Shown here in pieces: positions 33,365 to 45,804 of a stretch of DNA of 64,000 nt (the first letter of the stretch is position 1; every line of letters begins with the position of its first letter). A program made the position numbers and the translations under genes. Source of the stretch: Eutreptiella sp. 'Long Island Sound 2002' (taxonomy: Eukaryota; Euglenozoa; Euglenophyceae; Eutreptiales; Eutreptiaceae); assembly GCA_964036045.1 (NCBI GenBank), contig OZ038384.1, positions 31,911,771 through 31,975,770 on the forward strand. The letters run 5' to 3'. A model generated the notes under the pieces. It was given only the letters and a program-made list of their open reading frames with translations, was not told the origin of the DNA and searched no databases.

Positions 33365-33960
33365 CCGGTGAACAGGAGCCAGGAGGCCCAGGACGCCGCA
33401 CATACAACACCGCACACAACGCCAAGGGGCCCAGGACACCGTACACACGACACAGCGCACCGAGGCAGAGGAAACCATAGGCAAGGCTGTAGACTGTGAA
33501 AAACCAATGGCCTTCGGCCAGGGAGTGGTTGTCACGGGGGGCTAACGGTCCTTTCCTGCAATGCAATGCGGGGCAACTGTGACAACTGCTCTTACACCCA
33601 AACACTGAACACAGAGCACAGTCAGGCACACCGGTGAACAGGAGCCAAGCGGCCCAGGACACCGCGCACGCAACAGTACACAGAGAGCGTGCACGCCGGT
33701 GAACAGGAGCCAAGCGGCCCAGAACACCGCACCCGCAACACCACACACAGAGCGTGCACGCCGGAGAGCAGGAGCCAGGAGGCCCGGGAAATCGTGCACC
33801 CAACACCGCACACAGGGCGTGCACGTCGGTGAACAGGAGCCAGGAGGCCCAGGACGCCGTACACGCAACACCACACACGGAGCGAGCACACCGGTGAACA
33901 GGAGCCAGGAGGCCCAGGACACCGTACACGCAACACCACACACAGAGCGTGCACACCGGC
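33365..33960 (+). repeat. Tandem repeat of about 64 bp
   Basis: Unit CCGGTGAACAGGAGCC, then AGGAGGCCCAGGACACCG, then a CACGCAACACCACACACAG part. A copy starts near 33365, and five or six more lie at about 33628-33960. A non-repeat stretch at 33475-33625 separates them. No coding role seen. Confidence 0.8.
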
Positions 33961-34705
33961 GGCCGGGAACACCGCCCAGGAGGAGCAGGGCCGGGACAAC
34001 AAGGAAAACACACACCCAAGGTGGAAAATCCAGGACGGAAGCATGAGGCAGGAACGCCGGGAGAAGGTATGGAGTTTGCGGGGCAGCATCAAGGGGAGGA
34101 GACGGCGACGGCAGGAGGAAAAGGCGATCGCATGGGCCGGGAAGGGGCTACGGCAGGGGGAATGGATGGAGGGAGGGGGGGAGGGGGAGGGGCAGCGCCA
34201 AGACGCAGAGGGGGAGACCCAGGGGACAACAAAGAGGGGGCGAAAGGAAGGAAGGCAAAGCAGTGGGGAAAGGATTCAGCCGGAGAGTACCAGCGGTTAG
34301 ATGCCCAGTAAAATAACGGCGCTCGACGGGCACACTTGACGGCAAGCATCGCGCTTGGGTTGGGGCGGTAGAACGTGCTTGAGGCCCTGGAGGGGCCAAT
34401 GAAGAACGCAAACAGCCCCGGATGCCGGGGATGCCTTTACGCCTGAAGCGAGGTGTGCAAGAGGGGAGGGTGGAAGGGACGAGGAAGGTAGCCAAGAGGG
34501 GCAGTAGAGGAGATGCATACACTGTGTACACAGGGGACACACAATGTACGCGACCGAAGAGGAGGCCAGCGAAAGGAGCAGGGAGTTAATGGAGAGTGCG
34601 AGGAGTGAGACACGAAAGAGAAGAGCGGCATGCGCATGGACCGGGAGTGAAAGAACGTTCGAAGGGGAACAAGACTGAATCCATGCGGGAGTGGTGACAC
34701 AGGGT
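33961..34705 (+). other. Leader region before LINE-B ORF1
   Basis: G-rich sequence without recognisable protein. The ORF1 frame is closed by TGA at 34676-34678, and the first ATG follows at 34706. Confidence 0.45.
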
Positions 34706-36556
34706 ATGGAGGGTGACGGAGTGGACTCCTTGTGGAGAGCTATGAGTGTTATCGAAGGAGGCCAAGGCACAAATGAGGAAGCGAAGGAAGTGCGAGCAAG
34801 GGTAGTCGCTGCGGTCCAGGAGAGGTTACAGGCAGGGGTGATGCAGGAGCCCCTGCCGCAGGGGGAGACGGGATGGAAGGAGTACGTACGGAAGCTGGTA
34901 CAAGGGAGAAGGATGGGAGGACCGCCGGAGGTTGAGGCGTGGGCGGTGAAGAATGGATACAGAGTGAAAGTGTACCGGGAGACGAAGGATGGAGAGGGCT
35001 ACAGGCAGATGTAGGAGTATGGAAGGGAGAAGGGGACGACGGTAGGAATCCTGTGGAGGAAGACGAGAGTGTACAAGGTGGTGTGGGAGCACGAAGAGAC
35101 GGGGGAAGGCAGTACAACAGGAGAGGCGGGAAGAGCAGGCACAGGCGGGGGGGCACAGGTTAGGGTGGGCGCGGGAGGCGAACGAGGACACAGTGTTGCG
35201 TCGGGCGAGAGTCGGCCATCGACGTGTGGAACGGGGAGTGTGGGGAGTGCGGCGGGGAACGAAGAGGAACAGCAAAGCAAGGCGGCATGGGCGTGGAAGA
35301 GGCGGGAGGGTGCATTGGAGGGGGCGAGGGAGAGAGCAGAGGAAGGGGTGCTCGTAGAGCACATGTACGTGAAGGATGTCAACACATTGTGGAAGGTGTT
35401 GTGTGCACTGGAGGGCAGACCGAACAGTGAAGAAGAGGTACAGCGGATAAGGCAAGGAGTGGCTACCAGGGTGGAGAGTAGACACAATATGGGAGAAATG
35501 GAGGAGTGCCTGCCACAGGAGGAAGTATCGTGGCAGAGGTACATACAGCGGACTAGGCAGTGGAGGAGGATGGGGGGGCCACCGGAGCTGGAGGCATGGG
35601 CAGCGGAGGGGGGGTACAAGGTGGCGGTTTACAAGGAGACAAAAAGCGGAAAGGGATACAGAAAGTTGGTGGAGTATGGGGAAGGAACCCCGCTGGATGC
35701 GGGAATCCTGTGGACCAAGCGAAGAACCTATGCGGTTCTGTAGGGTGTCAGAGGTCGAAGGAGTGACGCGGCAGACGTGGCGGCGGCGGTGCAAAGAGTG
35801 CTGGACAGTGCGCAAGAGGGGCAGGAATGGCCGGAGGAAATGCCGGAGGGGGCGAGGCGACAGGTCAAACCAGCGGATGGCAAGTGCCTGTATTGGGCAC
35901 TCAGCGCGGTGGACGGAGCGGGGGGGCGGGCGGCAGCAGAAGAGGTGCGCGAAGCGCTCATGGAGGGGGAGATGGCGCGGCCCCCAGAGTCGGGCTGGGC
36001 GCGGACAGTCGTGAGGGATGTGGGAGCGCGCACGTGGGATCAGTACCTGGACACGGTGCGCAGGGGAGAGATATGGGGAGGGGCATGTGAAGTTGGGAGG
36101 TGGGCGCAGAGCAAGGGATGCAGAGTGGCAATGTACCAGGAGTGGGGACCGCAGGGGGTGTATCGGAAGATGGCAGAAGTGGGAGAAGGAAAGCGAACGG
36201 CAGCAGCGCTCCTGTGGAGCAGACGAGGAGGGGTACACTACGAGCTGCTGTGGCCCCCGGGGGAAGAAGATGCGGAGGCAGTGGCGGGGGCGGACGCAGA
36301 AGAAGGGACAGAGTCGAAAGGCGACGCAGAAGTGACAATGGAGGAGGAGTTGGCAGAAGAAGGACCGGAGAAGGGCGGGGGCAAAGGGAGCGGACGGGAG
36401 AGCACATGTGGCGGGATGTGCATCAAATACCGATCCAGGAGGGGGGGGAGAGGTGGAGGTACCAGGGACAGGAGGGCCCCGGGAGGGAGAGAAGGGGAGT
36501 TGGGGGGGGTACAGCGCGAGACAGAAAGCTACGGGCGGGATGGGAAGGGGTGCTAG
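34706..36556 (+). pseudogene. LINE-B ORF1 N-terminal part: three OTU-protease-like modules
   Basis: One reading frame throughout, with TAG at 35012 and 35741. Three modules share the order: an OTU-start motif, MGGPPELEAWA-type helix, Tyr-Arg-Glu-rich strand, then ILW. Module 1 starts GDGVDSLWRAM, module 2 VKDVNTLWKVL; both lack the catalytic Cys and the final His (VYKVVW and TYAVL). Module 3 reads ADGKCLYWAL with Cys coded at 35885 and ends GVHYELL with His at 36236, the Cys and His of OTU cysteine proteases. So one plausible enzyme is preceded by two degenerate copies. OTU enzymes cleave ubiquitin-like chains, and OTU domains are known in some retroelements and viruses. An acidic stretch follows. 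The frame ends at TAG 36554 after a likely frameshift near 36.4 kb. Confidence 0.7.
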
Positions 36557-39500
36557 GAGTGCAAGTACAGGAGATGGAGTATATGGAAGTGCCAGAGGGT
36601 ACGGGGAAAGGGGAGTGGCACAGGAGGCAGGCAGGGGGGGTGGACGTGTGGGTCACAGGGGGGGGGGGAGGCGGTGTTGCAGCTGCAGCACAGGGAGGAT
36701 GTGGGGACCGTGTGGGGGGCAGAGAGAGCGGTCCAGATACGGCCGGACAGAGCGGTGTGGCTGGAGCCGGGATGGAAGGGGAGGTACAGGGTGGCGGCGG
36801 GGGGACGCCGGTGGTGGGGTTGGCATATGACGTGGCGAGCGGACCACGGGGAGGGGGTCCCAGTCAGGAATGAGTGGGGAGGAGAGCTGCCAGGAGGAGG
36901 ACAGGAGGCGAGTAGCGTGCGCGCACAGTTCACTAGGGCGGCATTGACTCCGGCACCCACGACACAGGGACACAGGGGGCAGGGTTTGGTGTATACGTTC
37001 GGAGAGGAGATGACGCTGAAAGCGGCGGAGGCCATTAAAATGGTGCTGGATGAAAGGACGGCGTGCATGGCCAACCGCACGTACCATGTGCACCCACACA
37101 CGGGGGACACGTGGCAATACGCTTTCCCGGGGGACGACGGCATGGAGAGTATAGCGCCAATGCCGGAGTGTGAGAGGCAGGGTGCAGAGATATCAGCCCT
37201 TGCCGGGGTGGCAGAAGAATGGGTGCGGGAGACGGGAGGAGTGGAGCAAGAGATGTGGGCAGTGGGGGCCATTCGGCGTGCGAGGTACCGCAGGGGAGAA
37301 TGGATGACGCAGGAGGACACAAAGGCGATATTCCCCGTGGCGACGAAGGGGCCGGCAGCGGCACAGTGGAGGGGACAGGCAGTCCACATCATCCTCCCGG
37401 ATGACAGGGTGGGAAGCAGGGGGATGCTGGAAGTCGGGGTACGCCACGGACAAGGGGCCAGGTACCAGTACGATGTGCTGATCCCAAACGTGGTGGTCAC
37501 CACAGCAGCGGCAGCGGGTATGGAGGTCTGGATGGGCCTCGCCCGGGAGGGACAGGCGGTGCAGGTGTACACCATGGGACACTGGGAGGGACAGCCGGCG
37601 ATCCAATGGATGGCGGAGCCCGCGTGGGGGGAGCCGCTGCATCCCGAGGGCCAGGTGGGGAGAGGAAAGGCGGACGGGGCGCACGCTGCTGAGCTGGACA
37701 GAGCGGAGAAAGAAAAGGAGAAGCGCCAGAAGGAGGCGGCGGCCGAAGGGTTGGACATGCTGGGGAGCGGCAGGGACAGGAAGGACATGCTGCAGAAGTG
37801 GGCGCAGAGGCTGAGGGGCAAGGCGACGGCAGGTCAGAATGTCTTGATAGAAAATGGAGAGGCACAGCCAGGGCTCGAAGACCGCATCAAAGGATGCAGG
37901 GGTGAAGAGGTACGGCAGATGGTGAGCAAGGCTAGGTACCACCTGAAGGCCAGAGCGGAGGCGGTGGAGGACAAGTGCAGGCCAGAGTGCATGCTGGCCA
38001 GGTGCCTTTGCAGGCTGGACGGACCACAGGAGCCCAAGGGAGGATACCATGGGATCCGAGTAAGGCAGCCCAGGAGACAAGGGCCTATGTGGCTGCAGAT
38101 GGGGGAAGAGGAAGGGGCGCCGCTGGTGTACTTCCACCAAGTCAAGCACATGTGGGTGGGATATGCGGATGGTCGGAGCGGAACAGTGGGGGAGGAGAAG
38201 GAAGCGGGCGAGAGGCAAGCAAAGGCGCAGATCCTCACGGCGAAGAAGGTGGAGACGAAACAGGCGGTGCTGTGGATGCAGATGCAGCGGGATGCGCAGG
38301 TAGCGGCGTGTGTGGACAGCACGAGCAGAACAGTAGAGGTTTTGGGGGCCCACGAGGCAGGTCCTGGCCATGGCGCTGTACGTTGGGGAGACAGTGCGGC
38401 GCAGCAGGGGCATGGCCGGAGCATGGGACCAAAACACAGAAATGCACCGGATGCGCAAGGTTATGACCATGGTTGACTATGACGAGGCGGCGGGGAGGAG
38501 GGCCAAAGGGCACACAATACAAGTAGTGTCTCCACAGGCGAGTGCCACAGGGGCTGCAGACCAAGGGGTCACGGACCTGGTGCAGGACGGACACACGTGG
38601 TTGGTAGTGGAACCCAGGGGGGATAGGCGCCAAGCGGTGGTGTATACGGCGGCGCCGTTGAAAAGGGTGGAGCACCCGCTCATGCGGTGGGTCGGGGAGG
38701 TGGAAGAGGCGAGGGTTGAAAGAACGGAGGAGGTACGCGAGATGGCCGTCCTAAGGGCGTTGGAGTTGCAAATGGATAGGTGTGCGGAGGCGGAAGAAGC
38801 GGAAGATATCAGGGAACAGATCCGGTTGGCATTGGAGTGGGTGGCCAGCAGCAGGGGAGGGGAGCAGCGGAGGTGGATCGTGGCACCCGGAACGGAGGAC
38901 GGGCACAGGAAGGAGGCATTGGAGAGAGCGAGAAGGCTCACGGAGGGGCCAGGAAGCCAAGCCTGGAGGTGGAAGACAATTAGGGGGGGGAGAGGCCAAG
39001 TAGGTGGAGGGGGATGCGGAGGGGGAGAGGGGGACAAATGCGGTTCATAGTGGGGGATGGGGATGGCGAGGAGGAACGAGACGAAAGGGGGCAGGACCAA
39101 GCGCGGGGAGTGGAAGGCCGGGAGCCGGGACTGGCAGCAGGCGGGCGGGAACACAGAGAGGAGGGAGAAGCAGGGGTGGAAGAGGGAGAAGCGGAGGGAG
39201 GAGGGCAGGAGGGTGCTGTTGGAGACAGGTTGGAGGAGGGGAGCAATGGGGAGGGGACAAGAGAGGGAAGTGAGAGGGAGGGCGGCAAGCGGGGGAGAGA
39301 GGCGGACGAGCCGGATCTGCAAGTAGAGCAGCAGCAGGAGGGGGAAGGGGAAGGGAGGTCAAGAAGGAAACGGGCGAGGGGAGTCAGGTACGGGGAGGAG
39401 CAGCGGGGCCGTGAAGAGCAGGGGGCGGTGCGGGAAGGGATGACAGTGTATGGTCCGCACAAACTGAGTGGGAAGTGGAGGAGGTATGTGGGAACAGTGG

Positions 39501-39736
39501 AGGAGATGATCGAACAACAAGATCGCAAGGGACATGTGACGAGGGCAGCCATCGTGCAGTGGGAGGATCAGGGGGAGGGGGATGAGGAGGGACTGCCGTA
39601 CCCGGTGGAAAGGTTGCAGGTATGCCCGCAAGGTAGCGAGATGGAAATACACGGGCAGCTGGTACCGGAGCAGGAGGCGAGAGAGTTGGAAGGAGAAGAG
39701 GTGTCGACGGGGTGGAAGAACAAGAAGAGGAAGTGA
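36557..39736 (+). pseudogene. LINE-B ORF1, middle and C-terminal part
   Basis: Reading continues through frameshifts near 36.66 kb (a G run), 38.36 kb and 39.0 kb. The longest piece (36674-38476, 600 codons) has no recognised family. It shows a His-rich spot (TYHVHPHTGD), hydrophobic strands around 37390-37500, and a Lys/Glu helix near 37680-37750. The region from 39060 is Glu/Gly-rich, with a basic RRKRARG patch near 39360 and a globular end (39440-39640). The stop is TGA at 39734. As a LINE ORF1 it may bind the RNA or form particles, but this is inference. Confidence 0.5.
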
Positions 39737-39742
39737 CAATTA

Positions 39743-40670
39743 ATGAAGCGGGGGGCCGCCGGGAAGAAGAAGAAAGAAGCGAGACGAAGACAGGGGGGAA
39801 GGAACAAAGGGGAGGAAAAAGGCACGACAGACGACGGCAATCCACGAGTGGATGGGGAGGGCAGGTGGCAACGCATGAAGTTGTACTCCCATAATGACCC
39901 CGCGGCACTGTATCGGGCGGACAAGGCAGCGTGGCAGCAGATGAAGCTGCATGAGGCGGACCCCAACGTGGTGGCGTACCAGGAGATAAGGTCGCCCGGG
40001 AAGGACAATGTCGTGTGCGCGCAGATGTACGACAAGGAGGGGAGAGAGTACCAGCGGGAGTGGGCACAGGGGGTGCCGCTGTTGGTGCGCAGAGGGCTCA
40101 GCGTTGTGCAGGACAAGAAGGTGGGAGCGAGGAGAAAGGGCGGTGTATGATGTGGCGACGGAGCATGGACAGGTAGTCATCATCAACTGCCATGTCCCAC
40201 ATGGGAGGAGGGTCAAGGAGTATGTGGCGCAGCTGAGGATGGAGTACGTCAGGGCGCTGGAGAGGGGGCCAGTCATCGTGGTTGGAGACTTCAACTACGA
40301 TCCCCGGAGGAGGGGCGCGGAGACGGAGGTGGACCGCGAGGTGCCTAAGTTTGTGGAGGAAATGAGGCTGCAGGACGTGTCGTACAGTGGAGCGCCGGGC
40401 CCCTCACACTACCCGGCACCGGAAGGCAGCGCGCCGTCGCCGATAGACGCGGTGTACGCGGACCCCAGCTGGGTCAAGGGGGTGACGGCGGGATACATCG
40501 TGGGGCCGGAAGAAATGCAGGACAGGAAAGGGCATTGCCCCATGATGGTGACTGTGGACGTGAAGGTGAGGGAGCCCAGGGACCAACAGGAGGATGAGCA
40601 GGGGTCGGATGAGGAAGGCGTCAGCCTGCCGCCAATGGTGAAGTGGCCGGAAGAGGGGGACGAGAGGTGA
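39743..40670 (+). pseudogene. LINE-B ORF2: APE-type endonuclease domain
   Basis: ATG at 39743 follows the ORF1 stop. A Lys/Arg-rich start is followed by VVAYQEI (the Glu-bearing APE motif), then after a frameshift near 40.13 kb by INCHVPH, VVGDFNYDP, a Ser-x-IDAVY motif and the terminal KGHCPM that stands in place of SDH. These are the catalytic landmarks of the exonuclease-endonuclease-phosphatase fold that nicks target DNA. The last motif has Gly in place of Asp (GH), which may weaken activity. The frame meets TGA at 40668-40670 and then continues into RT. Confidence 0.75.
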
Positions 40671-43600
40671 CAACAGCGGGGGCAGCGGGTACACGCTGAA
40701 ATGAGGCAGGGGAAACAACTGCATCAAGCCATGAGGAGGGCAGCGCGGATGTGCGGGTTTACCAAGCAAGGGGGGGAGTCGCAGGCACAGCCCAAGCTGC
40801 AAAGGCTGGTGGCCACACTGAGGAAACGGCAGCACGAGGAGGTCGAGGCAGGGGCGTGGGAAGAGGGGACGGAGTGGCTAACGGAGGTGACACAGGTGAA
40901 GAAGAGGGTGCGAAAAGCGAGGAGGCCTGTGGAGGAGGAACACGAGAGGATATACCAGGAAGTGGTGGCAGAGCATGAGAGATACATGGAAAGGGCCATG
41001 CCGTACAAGTCGCTACGGTACATCAGAGAGCTCGCTGAGGCTGGAAAACCAAAGGAAATCAGGGCGGTGAGACTGCAGTGTGGCAGGGTCACTGGCAACA
41101 AAAAAGAAGGGCTGGAGGAGGTGGCGCAGAGTTTCAGGAGACAGCACAACCAGGGACAGCAGGATCTAAGTTGGATCACAAGGAGAATGGTAAGGGCGTT
41201 ACCGCGGGTGGTCACAGCGGAGCAGAGCGAGGACATACACCGCAGCAGGGTGACGCTAGGGGAAATTAAAGAAGCAGTGAAGGCTCTCAAGGGGAAAAAG
41301 AGCCCGGGAGTGGACCAGCTGGTGGCGGAGGCGTACCAGCACCTGGAGGCGTCGGAGCTGGATGGTCTAGCGGGGAGGGTCACGGAGGTGTTGCGCGCAG
41401 GCGAGCCCCCAGCGGAACGGGGGGGCAAGGTGCGGACCCTGTACAAGGAGGGGGATCACCTCAGGCCGGGGAACTGGAGACCAATATGCTGTGCCGTCAC
41501 AGAGGCCAAGCTGGTCTGGATGGTGATCTTCGGGACGATACAGCGGCGGCTGTATGCAGCGGGGGTCATACCGGACAATATGTGGGGGTCAGTGCCGGGT
41601 ATGTCCACACAGGAAGCAAGCTTCCTGTACGATATGTACCTCGATGATGAGGACCTAGAGGCGTTCATGGCGTCTGTGGACGTGAGGGGGGCGTTCCCCA
41701 ACACGCGCATAGGCTCATAGAGGAGGTGTGGCGACAGCTGGGACTCCCATATGGTGACTTTGTGGAAAAGTACCTGCGCTCAAGGAGGTACACGGTCGCC
41801 ACGGGGAAGGGGTGTACCGAGTAGGTAACCCCAGGCAGCGGGGTGCCACAAGGCGGGTCGGAGGGTCCATTCCTGCACTTGCTGGCCATGCTCCCCCTGA
41901 TGAGTTGTATAGCGTGGGAATATCCACAACTGGCGCGGGCGCCACACACGTCGTCGGCGCAGGCGTATGTGGATGATGCGGTACCCATGGCGCGGGATGA
42001 AAAGGCCCAACAGGTGGTGCAGGACCTGATGCAGAGGTACGTGAGGGATAAACACCTAGTCTGGAGCGCGGAGAAGTCGGCGGTTCTGAGGAGGGGTGGA
42101 GAGGAAGGCATGGCGCTGGATGTAGGAGACGGAGTGCCATGGCTGGAGAGGGCAGAGGAAGCGGTGGTGCTGGGACATGTGCAGGCCATGGAGGCGAGGG
42201 GGGTCAGGCTACCTGACAAATTAGTTCGGGGGTTCAGGGCGATGCTGGTGGTCCTGCGGCATCACCCCCCGTCAGTGCAGACGACCCTGTACTACCTGCG
42301 GACGGTGCTCAATGCGGCGGTAGGGTACCAGGGGATGCACCTCCCGTACCCGAGGGAGCAGCTGGAGGAGGTGGAGGGAGAAGTGCGGAGGCTCATCAGA
42401 GGGTATGAGGGGATACCCACAGAGGTTCCGTGGTGCGTGTTGCGGTCGCCGACGGCCTACTATGGAGAAGGGATGCCCACGGCGGGGGAGGCGTACAAGG
42501 CACACACGGCGAGGACGCTGAGCAGGATGTGCCACAATCAGGAAGAGGTGGTGAGACGGGTGTGCTATCACGCGGTTGCAGAGGTTCAGAAGGAGGAGAA
42601 CATGTGCCCGCGCTATGTGTGGCACCGGCGCAGACGGTTGTCGGCGGGGAAGAAGGAGCGCATGTGGCGCGCCCTACAGGCAGTGTTACCGGGGGAAGAA
42701 CACATGCTGGCAACCAACCGGACGTGCGGTAGGCGGGGACCAATCCTGGTCCTGGACACGGACTTCGGGGGGGCGGTACATGGGACAGTGCGGTGGATCA
42801 GGAAGGAAGGAGTGAGCATGGAGGTGCTGCACGTGCGCAGGAAGGATATGAAGGAATACAAGAAGGCGGGGCTGCACCATGCGGAGTTCTATCGGGACAC
42901 CAGGGTGGTGGAATGCGGGATATACAGGTGGATGATGAGGAGAGCACGAGGACATGAGGACCGCGCACGGTCGAGCAGGAGGATGCGCCCGATGTGGAAC
43001 GAGTGGGTAGCGCTGTGGGGGATCCAGCAGAGGGAGCCAAGATGCGGGAGAGAAGAGGGGGCGCAGCAAGAGAGAGTGGTGCTGGACAGGGGAGAGAGTG
43101 ACAAGGCCAGACCGGGCATACTGTTGTGTGCGCCGCTGGGACTCAAAGGACCGAGGGGGAAGGTACAGAGTGCGGCCGGGCAGTGGTATGATGTCCATGC
43201 AGATATGTTCCGAAAAGACAACATCCCGGAAGGGGCAGGACAGGGGGACCAGTGCTGGACGTGCACCAAGGAGGCGGGGCAAATCCCGTGGCCAGTCCTA
43301 CGAATGAGGGCGTGGGCGTTCCCGAACGCGACCATGCGCACTACGGACACCAGGGGGCAGTGGTTGGGGCCGGTGCTGCGGCTGCCCAAGGAGGTGCGGG
43401 AGGATGAGGAGGCCCAGGGGGACGTGGAGGTCTGGTGGGGAGAGGAAAAGGAGGGGAAAAAAACAGGGGTCCAGTTTGGATGGGACACAGTGCGGGGACT
43501 ACAAGAAGAGGATGATGGGGTGGTGGTGAGTTTCCGGATGACAGACACGGGGAGGCCCGACGAGGAGGCGCCCATAGTGCCCGTGGGCCACAAGTGTAGA

Positions 43601-43747
43601 GAGAGTGCGAGGAGGATCAGGCTGACGGTCCACGGGTTGCCAGCAGACAGGGTATGGTACCTGGTTCTGGTACAGGCATACCTAGAGCAGGGCAGGGCGA
43701 AAGGGGACAGGGCATGGTGCCACGGAGTGGTGGTGACGAAGGGATAG
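40671..43747 (+). pseudogene. LINE-B ORF2: reverse transcriptase domain
   Basis: A helical linker (40701-41250) leads to RT motifs in order: KKSPGVDQLVAEAY (near 41298), RPICCAVTEAKL, DVRGAFPN, then after a frameshift near 41.70 kb the thumb-side HRLIEEVW, GVPQGG and the active site AYVDDAV (Tyr coded at 41966). TAG interrupts at 41820-41824. The frame from 41843 is open for 634 codons to TAG 43745-43747 and continues in phase into RNase H. A long connection with CWTC (near 43255) links RT and RNase H. The YVDD motif is intact. Confidence 0.85.
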
Positions 43748-45229
43748 AAGGCCAGGACGGACAATAAGTGGGCGGTGTACAGAGGGGTAAGAGAGCTGGG
43801 CATCGGGGATGGGGTACGCGAGTATGGCATTGGGAAGCACAAAGTGTACTGCCACTACCCGAGGGAGGTGGTGCGCATACTGGAGCCCACGAAGGAGAGG
43901 GTGGTGCTATTTCTGGACGGGTCCGGGGTGGAAGGACAGCCGCCCATGGCGGGGGCAGCGGCGGTAAGGGTCAAGGGGGTGGGACAGGTGACGGAGAGTG
44001 TGGTGGAAAAGATGGTGTACGGAGCAGCGTCCCATGGAGAGGTGCAGGCGGTGGCGGATGTGGTTGGGGAGATAGCAGAGGACGTACGGGAAGTGTGGAT
44101 GGTGGCAGACGCGGAGGCGGACATGGCGTCCCTCAGGAGACTGGCCAGCAGGCCACTGCATGAGGCCCTGGGCACAGGACTGTCGTCACAGGTGTACGCG
44201 ATATGGCACGGGCTGGAGATGAAGGAAATGCCCCCCGTCATACACTTTGTGAAACAGGAGTCACACAGGGCGGGAGTGGGGAATCATGAGGCGGATGGGG
44301 CAGCGCAAGCAGTGGATAAGGAGCAGCAACCAGAGTGGAGGGTGCCAGAGAGCAAAGAGCACCTCCACTTGGTGCATATACCTCCAAGGGTCGGGGAAGA
44401 GGAGAAGGCCAGGTGGGTGGTGGAGGAGGACAGAGGCAAGCAGGAACTAAGGGTGTATCCACAGCCGGTGCACATGCTAGCCCAAGTACGAGGGGGGCCG
44501 GAGGTGGTGGAGCTGAACGAGTACTTGGAGGGCAAGGTGGGACAGGGGGTCCACTACCCCAATGTGCTGAGGCCGGAATTCCTGCCCAAAAGGCTGAAAA
44601 ACAGAAGGCTGCAGGCGATCACGGGGCAGGTGCTGGTGCGTGAAACGATCATGAGGTGGTACAGACATAAGGGTATGGACCTCCCGGAGGAGTACATGAG
44701 GTGCCACTGTGGCCAAGGGCAAGAAACATACGAGCACTTCATGCTGTTTGCACAGTATAAAGGGATCGAGGAACCACTGGTTCGGGATCAGGACGTCCCG
44801 TTACTCAAGAAGGGTGCGAGAGGCAGAAGCACGGTGGAGAGAGAGCTGGGGAAAGAAGGGCACCGCAAGGGACTATGGCACATGGTGATAGTAAAACCGC
44901 TGTGGCGGGCACTCCAGGAGCATACAGTGGCACCGGAGGCCATGGCGCACAGGCTGTTGCGGCGTATGGTGGAACATCTCCAGGAACGCATGGCGTGCAG
45001 AGAGACGCAGTTGCAGGCGCGGGCGGACGACATGCGTGATCCAGTCACCAAGCGGGTGGAGATGGCGTTGATCAGGTACAACCCAAAAATCACAGAGATG
45101 GGAGTACGGAGGCGGCCAGATTGGCAGCCAAGGCGGTCAGGGGGAGAGACGGGAATGGAGGACAGAGAGGGAGACGAGCAGAGGGACCGCCTGATGCCAC
45201 GCAGACGAAAGAGAATCCGGCAGATATGA
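43748..45229 (+). pseudogene. LINE-B ORF2: RNase H domain and C-terminal finger
   Basis: In phase with RT across the TAG at 43745. RNase H residues: LFLDGSG (Asp at 43916), SHGEVQA (Glu at 44039), VADAEAD (Asp at 44108) and the late HEADGAA, so all four acidic positions are present. Later a CHC...ETYEHFMLFA segment (near 44705-44760) matches the usual CX1-2C...H...C finger, but the last Cys is replaced by Ala. The C-terminus is Arg-rich and ends in TGA at 45227. Confidence 0.8.
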
Positions 45230-45299
45230 GGGCAGGAAGGGTGTACAGTTTCACCGCGCAGGGGGACGTCAGGAAGGGGACTGGAGGGAAAGGGACAGC

Positions 45300-45720
45300 A
45301 GAAGCGCCCGTCGCATGGACTGGAGCGTCCGGGACTGGGCACGCAGAGTCGTAGGGCGGAGCAAGAAGCGGGGACAACGAAGTGGGGACGAGGACGGGTA
45401 CAGTGCAGACTGCGGCAGAGAAAGTACGACAACGAGACCCCCCGGATTGGAGGAGCCGAGGAGGAATGAAGCACGGCGCTAGCCCCCGCACTGGAACGTC
45501 CCTGGGTGATCCCGGTGCCACGGACTGGAGCGTCCGAGGCAACTGAGAGAATACGAAAAAAAAAAGAAAAAAGAAGAAGAAAAAAAAGGCGCCCCGGATT
45601 GGAGCATCCGGGGCGGAAAGAAGCACAGCACTAGCCCCAGGACTGGACCGTCCGGAAGTGAACCCGGTGCCACGGACTGGAGCGTCCGAGGCAGCGGGGA
45701 GAATATGACAGAGCACCCCA
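45300..45720 (+). repeat. Second block of the three-hairpin minisatellite
   Basis: About three degenerate monomers of the 31258-32850 type, with an A-rich insertion near 45555-45590. They lie directly downstream of LINE-B. Confidence 0.85.
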
Positions 45721-45804
45721 CACGTAGGGCGCGCGAACAGCGGGGGTAAGGGCGGGGGAGGTGGGGGAAAACGGCGACAGGGCGCAGGGCTCAGGCGTGA
45801 TCCC

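Larger units (their letters stand above)
34706..45229 (+). mobile_element. LINE-B, non-LTR retrotransposon with OTU, APE, RT and RNase H
   Basis: Two ORFs are visible through several stops and frameshifts: ORF1 (34706-39736), then ORF2 (39743-45229). The ORF1 stop and ORF2 start are 6 bp apart (TGACAATTAATG). Domain order in ORF2 is APE-type endonuclease, RT, RNase H, degenerate zinc finger, as in RNase-H-bearing LINE clades. 5' and 3' ends are not defined; flanking minisatellite on both sides may be part of its untranslated regions. Confidence 0.8.

Noticed and set aside
30344-33960. CRISPR-like arrays
   Set aside because: Repeat units and spacers do not have CRISPR lengths, spacers are themselves repetitive, and the DNA is eukaryotic.
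34826-36238. 470-codon frame on the minus strand opposite the OTU region
   Set aside because: Antisense shadow of the ORF1 frame; Pro/Leu/His/Ser composition without motifs.
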